Program-made: the position numbers and the translations under genes | The notes under the pieces: model-generated | The model's input: the letters and a program-made list of their open reading frames with translations, nothing else | The model's database searches: none | What the model was told of the DNA's origin: nothing | Assembly (NCBI RefSeq): GCF_015206995.1 | Contig: NZ_JADEXR010000031.1 | Span: 1-52,181 of the forward strand | Direction: 5' to 3' | Length of the DNA stretch: 52,181 nt | Origin: an aff. Roholtiella sp. LEGE 12411 | GTDB lineage: Bacteria > Cyanobacteriota > Cyanobacteriia > Cyanobacteriales > Nostocaceae | Shown: one piece after another, positions 17,328 through 25,750 of the stretch | How the letters are laid out: each line of letters begins with the position of its first letter | Numbering within the stretch: position 1 is the first letter of the stretch

Positions 17328-17724
17328 AATACGTTTTACCCACAAACTAAATTATGACTCATGGTAGTTGACTAGTTCAATTGCTATTGTTGAGTTTTTA
17401 ATCTTGTATACTTGCGGAATGATGTTGATGGTTTGCTCAGATGGTCATTTCCCCTGTTCTTGCGTTTTGGTGACGCGCAGGATGTTTACCTCACAATCAT
17501 TATCTTGAAATTGTGTAACGCCGAGTTTTTACAGAGAATAAGTATATTAAAATATTACATGATTGCTGAGATATATTGTACGCGCTGAATAACTCTGCTT
17601 CTTCAAGGTGCTAGAGTTGGCGAAAAAGTACGATATAACAGCTAAAAATCCCAAATTAAGATACTGGAACCTTTGCGAAAGTAAAGTTAGAATCGCTAGC
17701 AAAGTTAAAATCTGAAGTGGAAAT
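17328..17724. other. Gap with no gene seen
   Basis: 397 bp between the divergent AAA ATPase and the membrane protein at 17725. It holds both promoters. An antisense frame through it lacks coding character. No repeat or RNA was recognised. Confidence 0.45.
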
Positions 17725-18204
17725 ATGAAGACTGCTGAAAAATTGGCCGCAGGTTGGCTGCTCACACTCGGATTCATGTTTGTAACGCTATCAGTCTCCG
17801 CGGTACTAGAAAAAAATGCTACAAACAACGTAAGCGTATATCCCAAAGATGAGTATGATTTTCCAGCACCAAATCCTACTTACGAAGATGATAATACTGC
17901 CGTTGGCGGTCTTGTTTTTGGTGTACCTACCTTAATATTGGGGGGATGGTTAGCATTAGGATTGTACAGTCAAAGTCGGCAACAGAAAAAGGCACTGAAT
18001 CAACAAGCGAGCGATCGCCTGCAATCGGTTTTTTATGAGATGTTGGAAGAAAATAATGGGCGTATGACTGTATTAGGCTTTGCCATGCAATCACAACTGC
18101 CAGCAGCCGACGCCAGACAATATCTAGATAAGAAAGCTAAAGAATTCAATGCTAATTTTAAGGTGAGTGAAGAAGGGGCTGTATTATATCATTTTGAAAT
18201 CTAA
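17725..18204 (+). CDS. Hypothetical two-helix membrane protein
   Basis: A 159-residue protein. Membrane helix 1 is WLLTLGFMFVTLSVSAVL (11-28). An acidic lumenal/periplasmic loop (KDEYDFPAPNPTYEDDN) precedes helix 2, VGGLVFGVPTLILGGWLALGL (60-80). The C-terminal cytoplasmic part has helices and an end resembling a small winged fold (GRMTVLGFAMQSQLPAADARQYLDKKAKEF, then YHFEI). The topology is conserved-looking, and I recall similar cyanobacterial hypotheticals, but no function can be given. The next gene is 66 bp downstream on the same strand. Confidence 0.75.
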   Translation: MKTAEKLAAGWLLTLGFMFVTLSVSAVLEKNATNNVSVYPKDEYDFPAPNPTYEDDNTAVGGLVFGVPTLILGGWLALGLYSQSRQQKKALNQQASDRLQSVFYEMLEENNGRMTVLGFAMQSQLPAADARQYLDKKAKEFNANFKVSEEGAVLYHFEI

Positions 18205-18270
18205 CTTTCAATTCAATCAAGGGATTTCTACTTCATCTCTGTCAAATACAACAATTTACGGCTAGGTTTA

Positions 18271-18651
18271 ATGACGCAGATTTTTTTGAGCGTAGCTGCT
18301 GTTTTAGGCGGTTTGTCTGTTGCTGCTGGTGCTTTTGCTTCTCATGCCTTACGGGAAAAAATTAGTGCGCGCTCGCTGGAAATTTTTGAAACAGGCGCTC
18401 GCTACCAAATGTATCATGCTCTGGCACTTTTGCTAGTAGCCTTACTAATTAGTCGCATTGAGTCACCTCCACCCACCCTAATCGCCAGTGGATGGCTGTT
18501 TATTATTGGCATCGCTATTTTTTCAGGAAGCTTGTACGTTCTTAGCTTAAGTGGTATTAAATCCTTGGGAGCGATCGCACCATTAGGCGGTGCAGCCTTC
18601 CTTGCAGGTTGGGGTGCTTTAGCTTTTGCCGCTTGGAATTTAAAGTTGTAA
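18271..18651 (+). CDS. DUF423-family membrane protein
   Basis: A 126-residue integral membrane protein with four predicted helices. The family hallmarks are at the N-terminus (GAFASHALREKI, FETGARYQMYHALALL) and in GWLFIIGIAIFSGSLYVLSLSG. Its function is unknown across bacteria. The length is typical. It may be co-transcribed with the membrane protein 66 bp upstream. Confidence 0.9.
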   Translation: MTQIFLSVAAVLGGLSVAAGAFASHALREKISARSLEIFETGARYQMYHALALLLVALLISRIESPPPTLIASGWLFIIGIAIFSGSLYVLSLSGIKSLGAIAPLGGAAFLAGWGALAFAAWNLKL

Positions 18652-18732
18652 TTTTACAAAGAAACTGAGCACTAAATAGAGATGCATTTACGAAGTCTGC
18701 GATCGCAAACTTTAGCATTACGCTTAGTTTGA

Positions 18733-19074
18733 GTTTTTTCAAAAATCAAATTTGTTGATGATTCTTCTAATAGTGTGGATGCTTCCACTACCTTTACAAG
18801 TTGGATGGTGGGAGTTCACTTGAAAGATTTATTCAAGTCAGGAAACAATGCAGGTATTATTTTTGGTCAGCCACTTTACCGTACTGATGCTAGTGGTTCT
18901 GCTCAACTTGGTGAAAATCGAGCTACTCCTTACCATTTAGAGGCTTATTATCGCGTTAAATTGAATGATTATATCAGTATCACCCCTGGTGCGTTTATTT
19001 TGTTTAACCCAGAGGGTAATAGCACAAACGATACAACAACTGTAGGTGTACTTCGTACTACTTTTACGTTTTAA
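18733..19074 (+). pseudogene. Iron-uptake/OprB-type porin, C-terminal fragment
   Basis: The open frame begins after a stop at 18730 without a start codon and ends at 19074. It gives FVDDSSNSVDASTTFTSWMVG, then LFKSGNNAGIIFGQPLY, YHLEAYYRVKLNDYISITPGAFILFNPE, and a final strand VGVLRTTFTF that ends in Phe. This is the last third of the beta-barrel of cyanobacterial SLH/OprB porins, with an outer-membrane insertion Phe. The SLH domain, coiled coil and most strands are missing. A GTG at 18775 could start a 99-residue product, but it would have no signal peptide. Confidence 0.75.
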
Positions 19075-19348
19075 CGAAAAGGGGATTAGGTTTGTGAAAC
19101 TATTGAGGCAATAGTACCAACTTCATCTAACTTACGAGTGAAGTTTTACCAATTGAGCGTAGCTAGCATCAAATGAACATAAAGCAGAGAACCCACTACC
19201 TTTAGTCTCCAACTCATTTTTGAGGGTTTATTTATGGGTTGATTGATTGTTTATCCGGTAATGGTTCCCGGTTAATTGAGTGTTGGTGGCTATGGGGAAG
19301 GAGGCGATCGCTTACTTGACTTAAATCAATTTAAGGAAGAATCTCAAT
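19075..19348. other. Gap upstream of aqpZ
   Basis: 274 bp with no gene. It presumably contains the aqpZ promoter; AAGGAAG just before the start may serve as the ribosome site. No repeat was recognised. Confidence 0.4.
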
Positions 19349-20107
19349 ATGATGACGATGCCACTTTCTACGCGATGCATTGCAGAATTCATTGGGACAT
19401 TTGTGCTAGTACTCGGTGGATGCGGTAGTGCGGTTTTTGCAGCAGCATTTCCTGATGCAAAGGCTAATGAACTGGGGATTGGTTTTGTAGGTGTTGCTTT
19501 AGCATTTGGTTTAACAGTGCTCACTATGGCCTACGCAATTGCTCATATTTCAGGTTGTCATCTTAACCCGGCTGTATCATTTGGACTTTGGTCAGGAAAC
19601 CGTTTTCCCAGTTCTGATTTACTTCCGTATATCATTTCTCAGGTATTAGGAGCAATAGTAGCCGCAGGACTAGTTTATTTAATTGCTAGTGGTAAATCAG
19701 GATTTGTACTTTCTGGTTCCAATCCACTAGCGACAAATGGTTTTGGTGTACATTCTCCCGGTGGTTATTCACTCGCTGCCTGTTTTGTTACAGAGGTTGT
19801 ACTTACCTTCATTTTTTTAATTGTGATTTTAGGTGCAACTGATGGTCGTGCTCCTAAAGGTTTTGCACCTATTGCCATTGGTCTGGCACTGACACTTATT
19901 CACTTAATCAGTATTCCGATAACTAATACATCGGTTAATCCTGCTCGTAGTACTGGCCCCGCACTTTTCGCTGGTGTAGAATTGTTTGGGCAACTATGGA
20001 TGTTTTGGGTAGCTCCAATTTTAGGTGCAATATTGGCAGGTATGTTCTATTCCAAAGTATTAGGTGAATCAGGATCGCAAGTTGTGGGTGACGTTCAACC
20101 GAGATAG
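19349..20107 (+). CDS. aqpZ: Aquaporin Z
   Basis: A six-helix water channel of the plasma membrane, 252 residues. The two pore motifs are NPA (73-75) and NPAR (197-200). The selectivity-filter residues inferred by spacing from E. coli AqpZ are F53, H185, T194 and R200, all four as in the water-selective protein, so it should pass water rather than glycerol. Two close ATGs at the start make the exact first residue uncertain by one codon. It stands alone, with no osmotic-response neighbour. Confidence 0.95.
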   Translation: MMTMPLSTRCIAEFIGTFVLVLGGCGSAVFAAAFPDAKANELGIGFVGVALAFGLTVLTMAYAIAHISGCHLNPAVSFGLWSGNRFPSSDLLPYIISQVLGAIVAAGLVYLIASGKSGFVLSGSNPLATNGFGVHSPGGYSLAACFVTEVVLTFIFLIVILGATDGRAPKGFAPIAIGLALTLIHLISIPITNTSVNPARSTGPALFAGVELFGQLWMFWVAPILGAILAGMFYSKVLGESGSQVVGDVQPR

Positions 20108-20298
20108 GGTTTTGAGGGGAATAGTACTAAGTTAAAATACGTTATTAATTGGGGTCGGAAATCAAATTTTTGATAACTTAAGACAATGATTTTGTCTGAG
20201 GCGAATTCTGAACCCCTTTTATGGCAATGTGTAGTTAGTAGGATAAGCGATCGCTCATCAAAATACCAAGCATCAACTTCCAGTCGCTGCCGAATAAT

Positions 20299-20511
20299 TC
20301 ACTTTAAAACTTCAACTTCGTGAGCGATGCTTGTAGGTTTGGGAATAGCCAAACCATCTTCAAGCATCCCTTCTATATGAAATTCAATAGCTTCTGCAAT
20401 CATCTGCTTGACTTCTTCTATGGTTTTACCTGTAGCCACACAACCTGGTAAATCAGGAACATAAGCAGAGTAATTGCCATCTGCCTTTTCAATCACCACT
20501 GTGTACTGCAT
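20299..20511 (-). CDS. hicB: HicB-type antitoxin
   Basis: A 70-residue partial RNase-H-fold antitoxin: QYTVVIEKADGNYSAYVPDLPGCVATGKT, then IEEVKQMIAEAIEFHIEGMLEDG. It neutralises the HicA RNase. The ATG at 20511 has AGGAG 7 bases upstream. It lacks a C-terminal DNA-binding domain, so repression of its own operon may need the complex. The hicA gene is 11 bp upstream on the same strand. Confidence 0.92.
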   Translation of the reverse strand: MQYTVVIEKADGNYSAYVPDLPGCVATGKTIEEVKQMIAEAIEFHIEGMLEDGLAIPKPTSIAHEVEVLK

Positions 20512-20522
20512 TACTATTCTCC

Positions 20523-20705
20523 TTACAACTGTGCTTGTCTCCAAATACTACTTAAAGTACCAGGTGCTAAATCATCAGACAATTTACCTGGAACTGTAAC
20601 CACGCCGGGTTTATCGAAATGTTTGAACTGCCTATGACTACCTTTCGTTCTATCAAGACACCAACCATCGGCTTCTAGTCGCTTAATAACTTCGCGTACT
20701 TTCAT
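20523..20705 (-). CDS. hicA: HicA-type mRNA interferase toxin
   Basis: A 60-residue double-stranded-RNA-binding-fold toxin. Motifs VREVIKRLEADGWCLDRTKGSHRQFKH include the GSHRQF catalytic His; VTVPGKLSDDLAPGTLSSIWRQAQL completes the fold. HicA cuts mRNA to slow growth under stress. It precedes hicB, the normal order. The pair looks intact, unlike the HigBA module at 10.6 kb. Confidence 0.93.
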   Translation of the reverse strand: MKVREVIKRLEADGWCLDRTKGSHRQFKHFDKPGVVTVPGKLSDDLAPGTLSSIWRQAQL

Positions 20706-20842
20706 CTTACTGCTTATCTGTACAGGAACAATTTATGTTACAGATATAGTGCCTTTTTGAATGAGGAAAGTAAACGATATGATGTCGTAATTTTGTCCGT
20801 CATTTCATTGGTAAGCTTCAATATTGATACACAAGGTATCAA

Positions 20843-21451
20843 TCAACCAATAGGGCGATTTCCAGGATTCACCGCATGAATATACTCACTACCCGATCGC
20901 GGTCTTCCTCGTTTATAATAAGCTTCTTCTGGTTTGCCCCATCCTAACTGCAAAATCATTTCCAAAAAGCTAGAGTTTTCCCATTTCCATAAACTTGCCC
21001 ATTCTGTTCTTTGAGCCATTCTATCTATATCAATTGTGATAATTTGTTGGTATTGTTTGCTATTATTAAAACTCAAATATAACTCCATCCCTTCAGTAAC
21101 TTCATACCAAAATTCTAAAATAGAATTTTTTGCAGATTTCAATATTTCTAAGTCATTAGTTAGTGCAATTAATTCCGTGTCCACTTCTGGATACAGCAAG
21201 TTTTTACCTTTGACTTTCACCTCTTTCCAAACGATACCTGAAACTTGATATTTTCTCTGGTATTCGTGAATGGCAGCTTTGAAATCTTGATAGGCAGTAA
21301 ACTGTTGTAGCCCATCAGTTCTGATAAATTGGTCAATTACGGGATTACCAGAGATTGGGACTTCTAATTTCAAGCGTTTTCCTTTAAGGCAAGCTTGGCG
21401 TTCAGCTGCCAGAATTTGGATTAGCTCCTCGGTAGTGTAAAGCTTTGACAT
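20843..21451 (-). CDS. Hypothetical cyanobacterial protein
   Basis: A 202-residue soluble protein of unknown family. It has a helical start (YTTEELIQILAAERQACLKGKRLKL), aromatic-rich beta segments (SILEFWYEVTEGMELYLSFN) and a C-terminal GRPRSGSEYIHAVNPGNRPIG. No catalytic motif is seen. Standard ATG start and good coding character. It stands alone between hicAB and the thioredoxin-fold gene. Confidence 0.7.
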   Translation of the reverse strand: MSKLYTTEELIQILAAERQACLKGKRLKLEVPISGNPVIDQFIRTDGLQQFTAYQDFKAAIHEYQRKYQVSGIVWKEVKVKGKNLLYPEVDTELIALTNDLEILKSAKNSILEFWYEVTEGMELYLSFNNSKQYQQIITIDIDRMAQRTEWASLWKWENSSFLEMILQLGWGKPEEAYYKRGRPRSGSEYIHAVNPGNRPIG

Positions 21452-21657
21452 CAGAACATACTCTATTAGTCATTAGTAATTAGTCATCAGTCATTAGTTA
21501 TTTGCTATAGACTATGAACTAGGGATTAACTCCTAACTTGTTGTCAGATGGTAGATATTTCAGGCAGGTATTTAAATATTATCCCTTGCCATAATGGCGA
21601 ATGCAGTAACAGATAGCACGAAAAATTAGGGCAGACCAATTTAGCCTACCCTAAAAG

Positions 21658-22248
21658 TTATTTAGCTAACTCACTACTGAACTCGTTGAAAGCACGCCGT
21701 TTTAACTGCGTTGTTTCGGTGCGAGGTAATAAATCAAACACTTGCCGAAGGCTATCGTCTATTTCTTCATAAGGCACTTGACCTTTCTTATTCAAAACTA
21801 CCTCACCTGACTTATTAAACACTACGACTTGAGGAATACCCCCTGAATAGTAATATCCTGGTTCTGTAGGGTCATAAGTTTTTTTGAATGGGATAGTATC
21901 TACATTGAGCGGGATAATTTCTGCTACTCGACCATAGAATTCCTGTATCCGTGAAATGGAAATAGCGTATCTTTTGCAATCGCTGCTGTCATCCACATAG
22001 AACGCTAATACTGTGGGTTTATGTTCTGCTAAAGACTGTGCCAAGGTTTGTCTGGGAGGAACTAGTGAGCCATTGCCAGCATAAACTACAAAAATGTTGC
22101 CGTCATACAAATCATTATCGATACCAGCATACGCAGGTTGTATACCTATAATGAATAGGCAACTGAGCAACAGCAAGCATTTAGACACAAACCGCTGCCA
22201 GTCAGTAATTTTGTTATGTAAAAAAAGAAACTTTATGCTATTCATCAA
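21658..22248 (-). CDS. Thioredoxin-fold lumenal/periplasmic protein (PSI-accumulation-factor-like)
   Basis: A 196-residue exported protein with a signal peptide ending PAYA before GIDNDLYDGNIFV. A thioredoxin-like fold follows: KPTVLAFYVDDSSDCKRYAISISR, IPLNVDT, GGIPQVVVFNKSGEVV with the cis-Pro. The site of the CxxC has only one cysteine (DCKRY), so it cannot form an active-site disulfide by itself. From memory, cyanobacterial proteins of this type are annotated as thylakoid-membrane photosystem I accumulation factors. A chaperone-like role in photosystem I assembly is plausible, but it is not shown by the sequence. Two adjacent ATGs leave the start uncertain by one codon. Confidence 0.7.
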   Translation of the reverse strand: MMNSIKFLFLHNKITDWQRFVSKCLLLLSCLFIIGIQPAYAGIDNDLYDGNIFVVYAGNGSLVPPRQTLAQSLAEHKPTVLAFYVDDSSDCKRYAISISRIQEFYGRVAEIIPLNVDTIPFKKTYDPTEPGYYYSGGIPQVVVFNKSGEVVLNKKGQVPYEEIDDSLRQVFDLLPRTETTQLKRRAFNEFSSELAK

Positions 22249-22511
22249 AGAGAACCTTGCAAGCTACTATTTGTCGTAAGTTTGTGCTGAATTCGGCAAA
22301 CTGGGCTGGATATATAATTGCGCCCACGCACTATTTTTTAAGATAACGCCTACTGAGATTATCTCTTGCAAGCGGCTGATATTACCGTCCAAGATTCTTT
22401 GCAGAGTGATATTATGGCTGGCTTTTTAAGCCAGGATTCGCTAAACTCACAGGATCAAATTTAAAACTAAAGACTATCAGTTAGTAATCGCCAGAAGATT
22501 AGGGTACGGAT

Positions 22512-23870
22512 GTGGGAAAAAAAATACAACTCATAGATAGACTGCGACTTGGTTTAGCGGTGTCAGTGGCAAAAAGCGTGACGTTTTTAGTGCGATTTCT
22601 TCGACGGGCTGCGCCTACGCTGCGTCTAGGTGCTGCTAGTGTATTACCAGGCTCAATTGCTCGTCGTATCGAACCCCGATTATTGCAACTATTAAGTCAG
22701 CAAGCAAAAAACGGGGTGATTTTGATTGCTGGTACTAATGGCAAAACTACCACAGCGCTACTTTTATGCACAATCCTAGAACGCAAAGGCTACCGCATCG
22801 CTCATAACTCTACAGGTGCAAATCTGGAAAATGGCTTGATGACAGCACTTATAGAGAACACCAACTTAGTGGGTACGCTAGATGTTGATTATGCCATTTT
22901 GGAAGTGGATGAAAATATTGTACCGAAGGTATTGACACCACTCCAACCTCGAATTATCCTTTGTTTAAATTTGTTCCGCGACCAACTCGATAGATACGGG
23001 GAAGTAGACACAATCAGCAAGCGTTGGACAAAGGTAATCTCCACCTTACCAGCAGAAACAGTGGTAATTCCCAATGCTGACGACCCAACTTTATCTTATT
23101 TCGGTCAGCAGTTACCCCAACGGGTGTTATTTTTTGGCTTGAATGAACCACAACACTATCTAGAAGCAATTCCTCACGCCGTTGATTCTATCTATTGTCC
23201 TAGATGTGGACACTCCCTAGATTATCAAGGTGTTTACTTGTCTCACTTGGGAGATTTTACCTGTCCTAGCTGCGGCTTTAGTAAAAGTCAACCGACTCTA
23301 GAAAGCAGCGAATGGCAACAGATTCTTGTTGGTTTGTACAACAAATATAATACTTTAGCTGCTGCTACTGCGGCTATTGAGTTAGGAGTTGATGAAGGGA
23401 CAATTAGAGATACTATTAACAATTTCCAAGCTGCTTTTGGTCGTGCTGAAGATTTGGTAATAAACGGTAAACGGGTACGGATTCTATTATCCAAAAATCC
23501 CGTCGGGACCAATGAAACAATTCGCGTAGTGACTCAAAGTACTGACAAAACCACGCTGCTAGTGTTGAACGATCGCACGCCCGATGGTACTGATGTATCC
23601 TGGATTTGGGATGTTGATACAGAGAAATTAGTAGAACGGGGAGGGACTTTAGTAGTGAGTGGCGATCGCGTCTATGATATGGCACTACGTCTGCGCTATA
23701 GTGAAAAGTCCGCTCAGAGTAACTTAAATTTGATTGTCGAAGAAAATTTAAAGCGGGCGATCGCTACTGCATTAGAGCATACACCAGAGAATGAGACTTT
23801 ACACATTCTCCCTACTTATTCAGCCATGCTAGAAGTGCGAGAAGTACTAACTGGTCGTAAAATTCTCTAA
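22512..23870 (+). CDS. murT: Lipid II isoglutaminyl synthase subunit MurT-like (Mur ligase family)
   Basis: A 452-residue Mur-ligase-like ATPase starting at GTG. P-loop GTNGKTT is at 74-80, a four-cysteine zinc ribbon (C229, C232, C251, C254) is inserted in the central domain, and the C-terminal DUF1727 domain carries the acid used with GatD. In Gram-positives MurT-GatD amidates D-Glu of lipid II to D-isoglutamine; the cyanobacterial product is not established. Residues 31-38 (RAAPTLRL) look like an in-frame insertion of a short GGGCTGCGCCTACGC-type repeat. The gatD gene is on the same strand but 926 bp away, with an inverted gene between. Confidence 0.9.
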   Translation: MGKKIQLIDRLRLGLAVSVAKSVTFLVRFLRRAAPTLRLGAASVLPGSIARRIEPRLLQLLSQQAKNGVILIAGTNGKTTTALLLCTILERKGYRIAHNSTGANLENGLMTALIENTNLVGTLDVDYAILEVDENIVPKVLTPLQPRIILCLNLFRDQLDRYGEVDTISKRWTKVISTLPAETVVIPNADDPTLSYFGQQLPQRVLFFGLNEPQHYLEAIPHAVDSIYCPRCGHSLDYQGVYLSHLGDFTCPSCGFSKSQPTLESSEWQQILVGLYNKYNTLAAATAAIELGVDEGTIRDTINNFQAAFGRAEDLVINGKRVRILLSKNPVGTNETIRVVTQSTDKTTLLVLNDRTPDGTDVSWIWDVDTEKLVERGGTLVVSGDRVYDMALRLRYSEKSAQSNLNLIVEENLKRAIATALEHTPENETLHILPTYSAMLEVREVLTGRKIL

Positions 23871-23938
23871 GTTAGGGATTGGGCATTGGGCATTGGGCAT
23901 TGGGAAAGAATTATTTTTTTGGTTCCCAGTCCCCAGTC
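23871..23938. repeat. Tandem heptamer repeats (GGGCATT)
   Basis: Three-plus units of TTGGGCA followed by a pyrimidine-rich CCCAGTC tract. Like other short tandem repeats in the window it lies between converging genes. Confidence 0.6.
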
Positions 23939-24340
23939 TTATTGCAATTTAACTGCTGCACGCTGTATTGGTAAAACCTCTTCTAAACTCATTTCGTGGT
24001 CAGCGGTAATATGACTATTACAACAAATAGTGCTAAAGAAAAGTTGCTGACCAACTAGTTTAGAAAAATGTTTTTCTAGAAGTAACCGCGATGTAATATC
24101 ACCTAATAAATCGGCTAGGTCTTTTGTTAATTGATCTTTGTCATCACGGTGAACCATTCTATATTTGAAATTGGATTCACCAATTAAATCTTTTACTGCC
24201 AAGTCAAACTTGTTTTCCTTCCCCTGAACATAAGCAAAAGATTGTTCCTCTAAAAACTTCCAAGCCTCTGGAAAAATCTCACGAATTTTTTCTAGATGAT
24301 TCTCAGTCTGGTAGACCAAAGTAGCAGTTTTACAATCCAT
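23939..24340 (-). CDS. Hypothetical protein between murT and gatD
   Basis: A 133-residue, mostly helical, charged soluble protein of unknown family. Readable segments are HLEKIREIFPEAWKFLEEQSFAYVQG, the middle LTKDLADLLGDITSRLLLEKHFSKL, and three cysteines including an adjacent pair (STICCNSH). It is inverted between murT and gatD, which are adjacent in many bacteria, so it may have been inserted later. No function can be assigned. Confidence 0.6.
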   Translation of the reverse strand: MDCKTATLVYQTENHLEKIREIFPEAWKFLEEQSFAYVQGKENKFDLAVKDLIGESNFKYRMVHRDDKDQLTKDLADLLGDITSRLLLEKHFSKLVGQQLFFSTICCNSHITADHEMSLEEVLPIQRAAVKLQ

Positions 24341-24796
24341 ACGGCAATTTATTAGGTTATTAGATAAACTTTACAACTCTGTAATATTACGGCTAAATAG
24401 GAAGCTTTGAACTAATAACGAAATATTTATTCAAATTGGTCAACTAGTATTTTGAGAGTATTTCAATACTATTACCAAAAAACTGTTACATAAAATACTG
24501 AAACAAATTATTTTTGTAGTTAATTAAATCTGTAACATAGACCCAAGCAAAGGTAAAAGCATTGCTAAAACGGTTAAGCATCAAATCTTGATTTCTATTT
24601 TTCATCAAGATTTCTTGACGAGATGAACTAATTACATGAATAATCAAGGTAAGATTTATACCTATTCGTTTGACTAGTTGGTGACACACTTTTTTGTACC
24701 AGCGAATTACGCAACCGAGAGTAGATTACCATACACACCGGATTATCGAAGCATAGAAAGAAAAAGTTATGAGTTATCAGTTATGAGTGAGGAGTT
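24341..24796. other. Gap upstream of gatD
   Basis: 456 bp, AT-rich. It ends in short imperfect repeats of GAGTTAT just before the gatD start. A 67-codon antisense frame at 24486-24689 lacks coding character. No RNA gene was recognised. Confidence 0.45.
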
Positions 24797-25624
24797 ATGA
24801 GTTCTCAACAGTTAGAATTAACAATCGGTTGGCTGTATCCAACCTTAATGAGTACTTATGGCGATCGCGGCAATGTTATTACTATAGAACGTCGTGCCCA
24901 GTGGCGCGGATACACCGTTAAAGTATTACCTCTAGATCAAAACGCCACAGCCGCAGATATTAAAACTGTAGACGTAATAGTTGGCGGTGGCGCACAAGAT
25001 CGCCAGCAGGAAATTGTCATGCGTGATTTGCAGGGTGCAAAAGCTGACGCCATGCGCGATCAAATTGAAAATGGTACACCAGGAGTGTTCACCTGTGGTT
25101 CACCCCAATTACTAGGACATTATTATGAACCAGCATTTGGACAGCGTATTGAAGGTTTGGGGATACTCGATTTAGTTTCAATTCATCCTGGTGAAAATAC
25201 TAAGCGCTGTATTGGCAATTTAGTAATTGAAGTTACAGCCACACGTTTAGCGCAGGATTTAGGAGAAATGACGGGTAGCATACCTTATTTAGTTGGTTTT
25301 GAAAATCATGGCGGACGCACCAAACTAGGAAAGGTGGAAGCTTTGGGAAGAGTAGTATACGGCTTAGGCAATAATGGCGAAGATGGGACAGAAGGAGCAT
25401 TTTATCAGAATGCGATCGCTACTTATTCTCACGGGCCCTTGTTACCAAAAAATCCCTTTGTCGCTGATTGGTTAATTCAAACAGCATTGCGACTAAAGTA
25501 TCAGGAGGCGATCGCACTGCGACCGTTAAATGATACCTTGGCTATGCAAGCACGGGAAGCAATGTTTAAGCGGTTGAAAGTCAGTATGCGTATGCCAACT
25601 CCTGCTACTAGTCAGTCAAATTAG
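24797..25624 (+). CDS. gatD: GatD-like glutamine amidotransferase (CobB/CobQ-like)
   Basis: A class I-type amidotransferase of 275 residues that supplies ammonia to the MurT subunit. The nucleophile is C100 in GVFTCGSPQLLGHYYE, and the catalytic His is H212 in YSHGPLLPKNP. The segment GFENHGGRT is typical of the MurT-partner branch and separates it from true CobQ. No cobyrinate-binding N-terminal domain is present. The cognate murT is upstream on the same strand but not adjacent. Confidence 0.92.
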   Translation: MSSQQLELTIGWLYPTLMSTYGDRGNVITIERRAQWRGYTVKVLPLDQNATAADIKTVDVIVGGGAQDRQQEIVMRDLQGAKADAMRDQIENGTPGVFTCGSPQLLGHYYEPAFGQRIEGLGILDLVSIHPGENTKRCIGNLVIEVTATRLAQDLGEMTGSIPYLVGFENHGGRTKLGKVEALGRVVYGLGNNGEDGTEGAFYQNAIATYSHGPLLPKNPFVADWLIQTALRLKYQEAIALRPLNDTLAMQAREAMFKRLKVSMRMPTPATSQSN

Positions 25625-25637
25625 ATTTGATAGGTTC

Positions 25638-25671
25638 GTAGTTTGCGCTTTAGCGCTAAAGCACAAACTAC
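25638..25671. terminator. 34-base palindrome between gatD and hetF
   Basis: A near-perfect inverted repeat, GTAGTTTG-GCTTTAG / CTAAAGC-CAAACTAC, lies between the converging gatD and hetF genes. It probably works as a bidirectional terminator. U-tracts are weak. Confidence 0.6.
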
Positions 25672-25750
25672 AAACTTGATCAGCTTGAAAATTTCAAAAA
25701 TCGCGTTGCTAAACAAAAAAATGATGCTGAATGTGATATTAGCTTTTTCA

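Noticed and set aside
17547-17846. 99-codon minus-strand frame overlapping the gene at 17725
   Set aside because: It is antisense to a better coding frame with clear membrane helices.
24486-24689. 67-codon minus-strand frame upstream of gatD
   Set aside because: No homology is recalled and the composition looks random.
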